Of a stretch of DNA of 64,000 bases, positions 62,655 to 64,000 are shown piece after piece. Under the pieces are notes generated by a model. It saw nothing but the letters and a program-made list of their open reading frames with translations. It had not been told where the DNA came from and ran no database searches. The stretch's first letter is position 1; every line of letters begins with the position of its first letter. A program made the translations under genes and the position numbers. Source of the stretch: Syntrophus buswellii (lineage in GTDB: Bacteria > Desulfobacterota > Syntrophia > Syntrophales > Syntrophaceae); assembly GCF_046097065.1 (NCBI RefSeq), contig NZ_CP175563.1, forward strand, positions 310,001 to 374,000, in the 5' to 3' direction.

Positions 62655-64000
62655 ATGTACGATTCAGCAAAAACCATTGAAGACCTGTTTGAAGAGAATG
62701 ATCGCCTGAAGCAGAGGATTAAAGAACTGGAACGATCGGAATCCGACCACTGTCTGGCGGAAAGGGCGCTGAGGAACAGCGCGGAACGTTTCCGGTCGCT
62801 CGTTGAGGCGACGAGCGACTGGATCTGGGAGACGGATTACCGGGGTATCTACACCTATGCAAGCCCCAAGGTCAAAGATATCCTGGGATATGAACCCCTG
62901 GAGGTCCTGGGCAGGGCTGTGACGGATCTGATGCCTCCCGGCGAGGCGGAGCGCGTGGCTGAAATCCTGGCTGAACACCTTGAAAGGCCAAAACCCTTTC
63001 AAAGGCTGGAAAATATCAACCTCCATAAGGATGGCCGGATCGTTGTTATCGAAACGAGCGGCATACCCATTATCAATGAATGGGGGCATCTGGAAGGGTA
63101 TCGGGGCATCGACCGGGATATCACCAGGCGCAGGAAGGCGGAAGAGGGTCTCCGTGCGACGTTCAAGGCGGTTCCTATAGGCCTGTCCATCATGAAGGAC
63201 CGCATTTTCCGCAGTGTCAACCAGGCCTGGTGCGATATCACCGGATATTCGGAGCCTGAAATCATCGGGCACTCAACGCGGATCTTGTACGAGGATGACG
63301 CGGAGTATGAGCGGGTGGGCAGGGAGCTGTACCCGGAAGTCTCCGAGCAGGGCATCGCTTCCGTCCAGACAACACATCGGCGGAAGGACGGGGGCATTCG
63401 CGATATGGTCTTGACTGCTGCACGTCTTCAATCGAAAGGACCTTCGCTGGAGACAGTGGTTGTCCTCGAGGATATAACCGACCGCAACCGGAAAGAGCAG
63501 GACCTGAGAGAGTCGCAGCAGTTTCTCCGCACGATTTTTGACAATACCCACGACGCGATCGTTGTCCATGATGCCGAAGGACGGATCCTGGACTGCAATC
63601 AGAAGATGCTGGAAATTCATGATATCAGCAGAGAGGAGGCGCTCGAATCATCCTTTCTCGACTGTTTTCCCGCAGAGGATTCTCCTGGCGAGCTTCAGAA
63701 GGAGCTGTGGGACAGGGTGATGAAGGGGGAATCGTTCCAGTTCGAACAGAGGGCGAGGCGACTCAGCGATGGCTCCACCTTTGAGGCCGAAGTTGCCGTC
63801 AAGCGGCTTGTGCTGGCCAATCGTCCCCTGATTCTGGCCAATGTCCGGGACATCACCCAGCGTAAAGCCGCCGAGGCGGCCCTGCGGGAAAGGGAAGAGA
63901 CCTTCCGCGCCCTGGTGGAAAACTGCGGGGATGGAATCGTACGCTTCGACCGGAATCATCGCTACCTCTATGTCAACCGGTTCGTGATCGAGCATAGCGG
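62655..64000 (+). CDS. Multi-PAS sensor protein (partial, runs off the window)
   Basis: An open frame from ATG 62655 (MYDSAKTIEDLFEENDRL), with AGGAGCTCAGG upstream, continues to the end of the window: 448 residues and no stop. Heptad-like coiled coil (about 10-40), then at least four PAS/PAC units, starting near residues 47 (FRSLVEATSDWIWETDY), 167 (FKAVPIGLSIM), 289 (LRTIFDNTHDAIVVHD) and 416 (FRALVENCGDGIVRF), each followed by a PAC stretch such as GYRGIDRDITRR. The C-terminal output (kinase, GGDEF or other) lies beyond the window. Confidence 0.9.
   Translation, partial: MYDSAKTIEDLFEENDRLKQRIKELERSESDHCLAERALRNSAERFRSLVEATSDWIWETDYRGIYTYASPKVKDILGYEPLEVLGRAVTDLMPPGEAERVAEILAEHLERPKPFQRLENINLHKDGRIVVIETSGIPIINEWGHLEGYRGIDRDITRRRKAEEGLRATFKAVPIGLSIMKDRIFRSVNQAWCDITGYSEPEIIGHSTRILYEDDAEYERVGRELYPEVSEQGIASVQTTHRRKDGGIRDMVLTAARLQSKGPSLETVVVLEDITDRNRKEQDLRESQQFLRTIFDNTHDAIVVHDAEGRILDCNQKMLEIHDISREEALESSFLDCFPAEDSPGELQKELWDRVMKGESFQFEQRARRLSDGSTFEAEVAVKRLVLANRPLILANVRDITQRKAAEAALREREETFRALVENCGDGIVRFDRNHRYLYVNRFVIEHS

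Overview
The window reads as chromosomal DNA of an anaerobic, Gram-negative deltaproteobacterium (Desulfobacterota), most like Syntrophus and relatives. This is inferred from protein flavour and gene order: an LptE lipoprotein and an MCE lipid transporter imply an outer membrane; a lone butyrate kinase, an ADP-forming acyl-CoA synthetase and a SatP-type acetate carrier suggest acyl-CoA/acetate energy metabolism; and PEP-CTERM proteins occur. I could not run a database search, so the genus is a guess.

Layout. (1) 0.04-12.4 kb, plus strand: a dense housekeeping run yceD-rpmF-acpP-fabF-rpiB-glyA-dCMP deaminase-nrdR-ribE-ribBA-ribH-nusB-leuS-lptE. ribD is absent from the riboflavin block. (2) 12.4-21.7 kb: rpsT (minus), the N-degron set clpS-clpA-aat, a thiolase-like/DUF35 pair, hisH-hisF, and pdxS-pdxT. 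(3) 21.5-32.6 kb, minus strand: 14 tightly packed genes in one direction. They encode a nearly complete type II fatty-acid/polyketide-like set (FabD, acyl-CoA dehydrogenase, FabH-like, FabA-like, FabG, FabZ-like, KAS, ACP), then a PlsC acyltransferase and a phosphopantetheinyl transferase, then an MCE/Mla-type transporter (MlaE permease, a degenerate ATPase-like protein without Walker A, MlaD) and a lipoprotein. A good sigma-54 promoter lies just before fabD, and an inverted repeat sits about 120 bases further upstream. (4) 32.8-35.9 kb, plus strand: a membrane histidine kinase and an NtrC-type sigma-54 activator, divergent from that operon and so its obvious candidate regulators.

(5) 36-41.3 kb: an accessory, partly decayed stretch with an integrase C-terminal scrap, a PEP-CTERM protein, fragments of a glycosyltransferase, a REP-associated (Y1) transposase and an SRAP/YedK protein, a frameshifted secreted protein and a GDSL esterase with a VPLPSA-type sorting tail. 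(6) 41.4-45.3 kb: butyrate kinase, a DUF374 acyltransferase, an endonuclease III-like protein and a DegP/Q protease. (7) 45.5-53.5 kb, minus strand: branched-chain amino-acid operon with two tandem acetolactate synthases (ilvB2-ilvN2-ilvB1-ilvN1-ilvC), a terminator, then ilvD. It is preceded by an unlisted 26-residue Ile/Leu/Val-rich leader peptide and two competing hairpins, a clear attenuator. (8) 53.6-64 kb: acetate transporter, LysE exporter, M48 protease, an ADP-forming acyl-CoA synthetase whose alpha subunit is broken at a run of eight G, a radical SAM protein, two related secreted proteins sharing a YEC-WAV-TGFDP motif, a PhoU-like protein, and a multi-PAS sensor running off the window.

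The most interesting unit is regions 3 and 4 together: a self-contained lipid synthesis, acylation and transport operon with its own PPTase, apparently driven by sigma-54 and a dedicated two-component pair. It lacks an obvious enoyl reductase, and its transporter lacks a competent ATPase.
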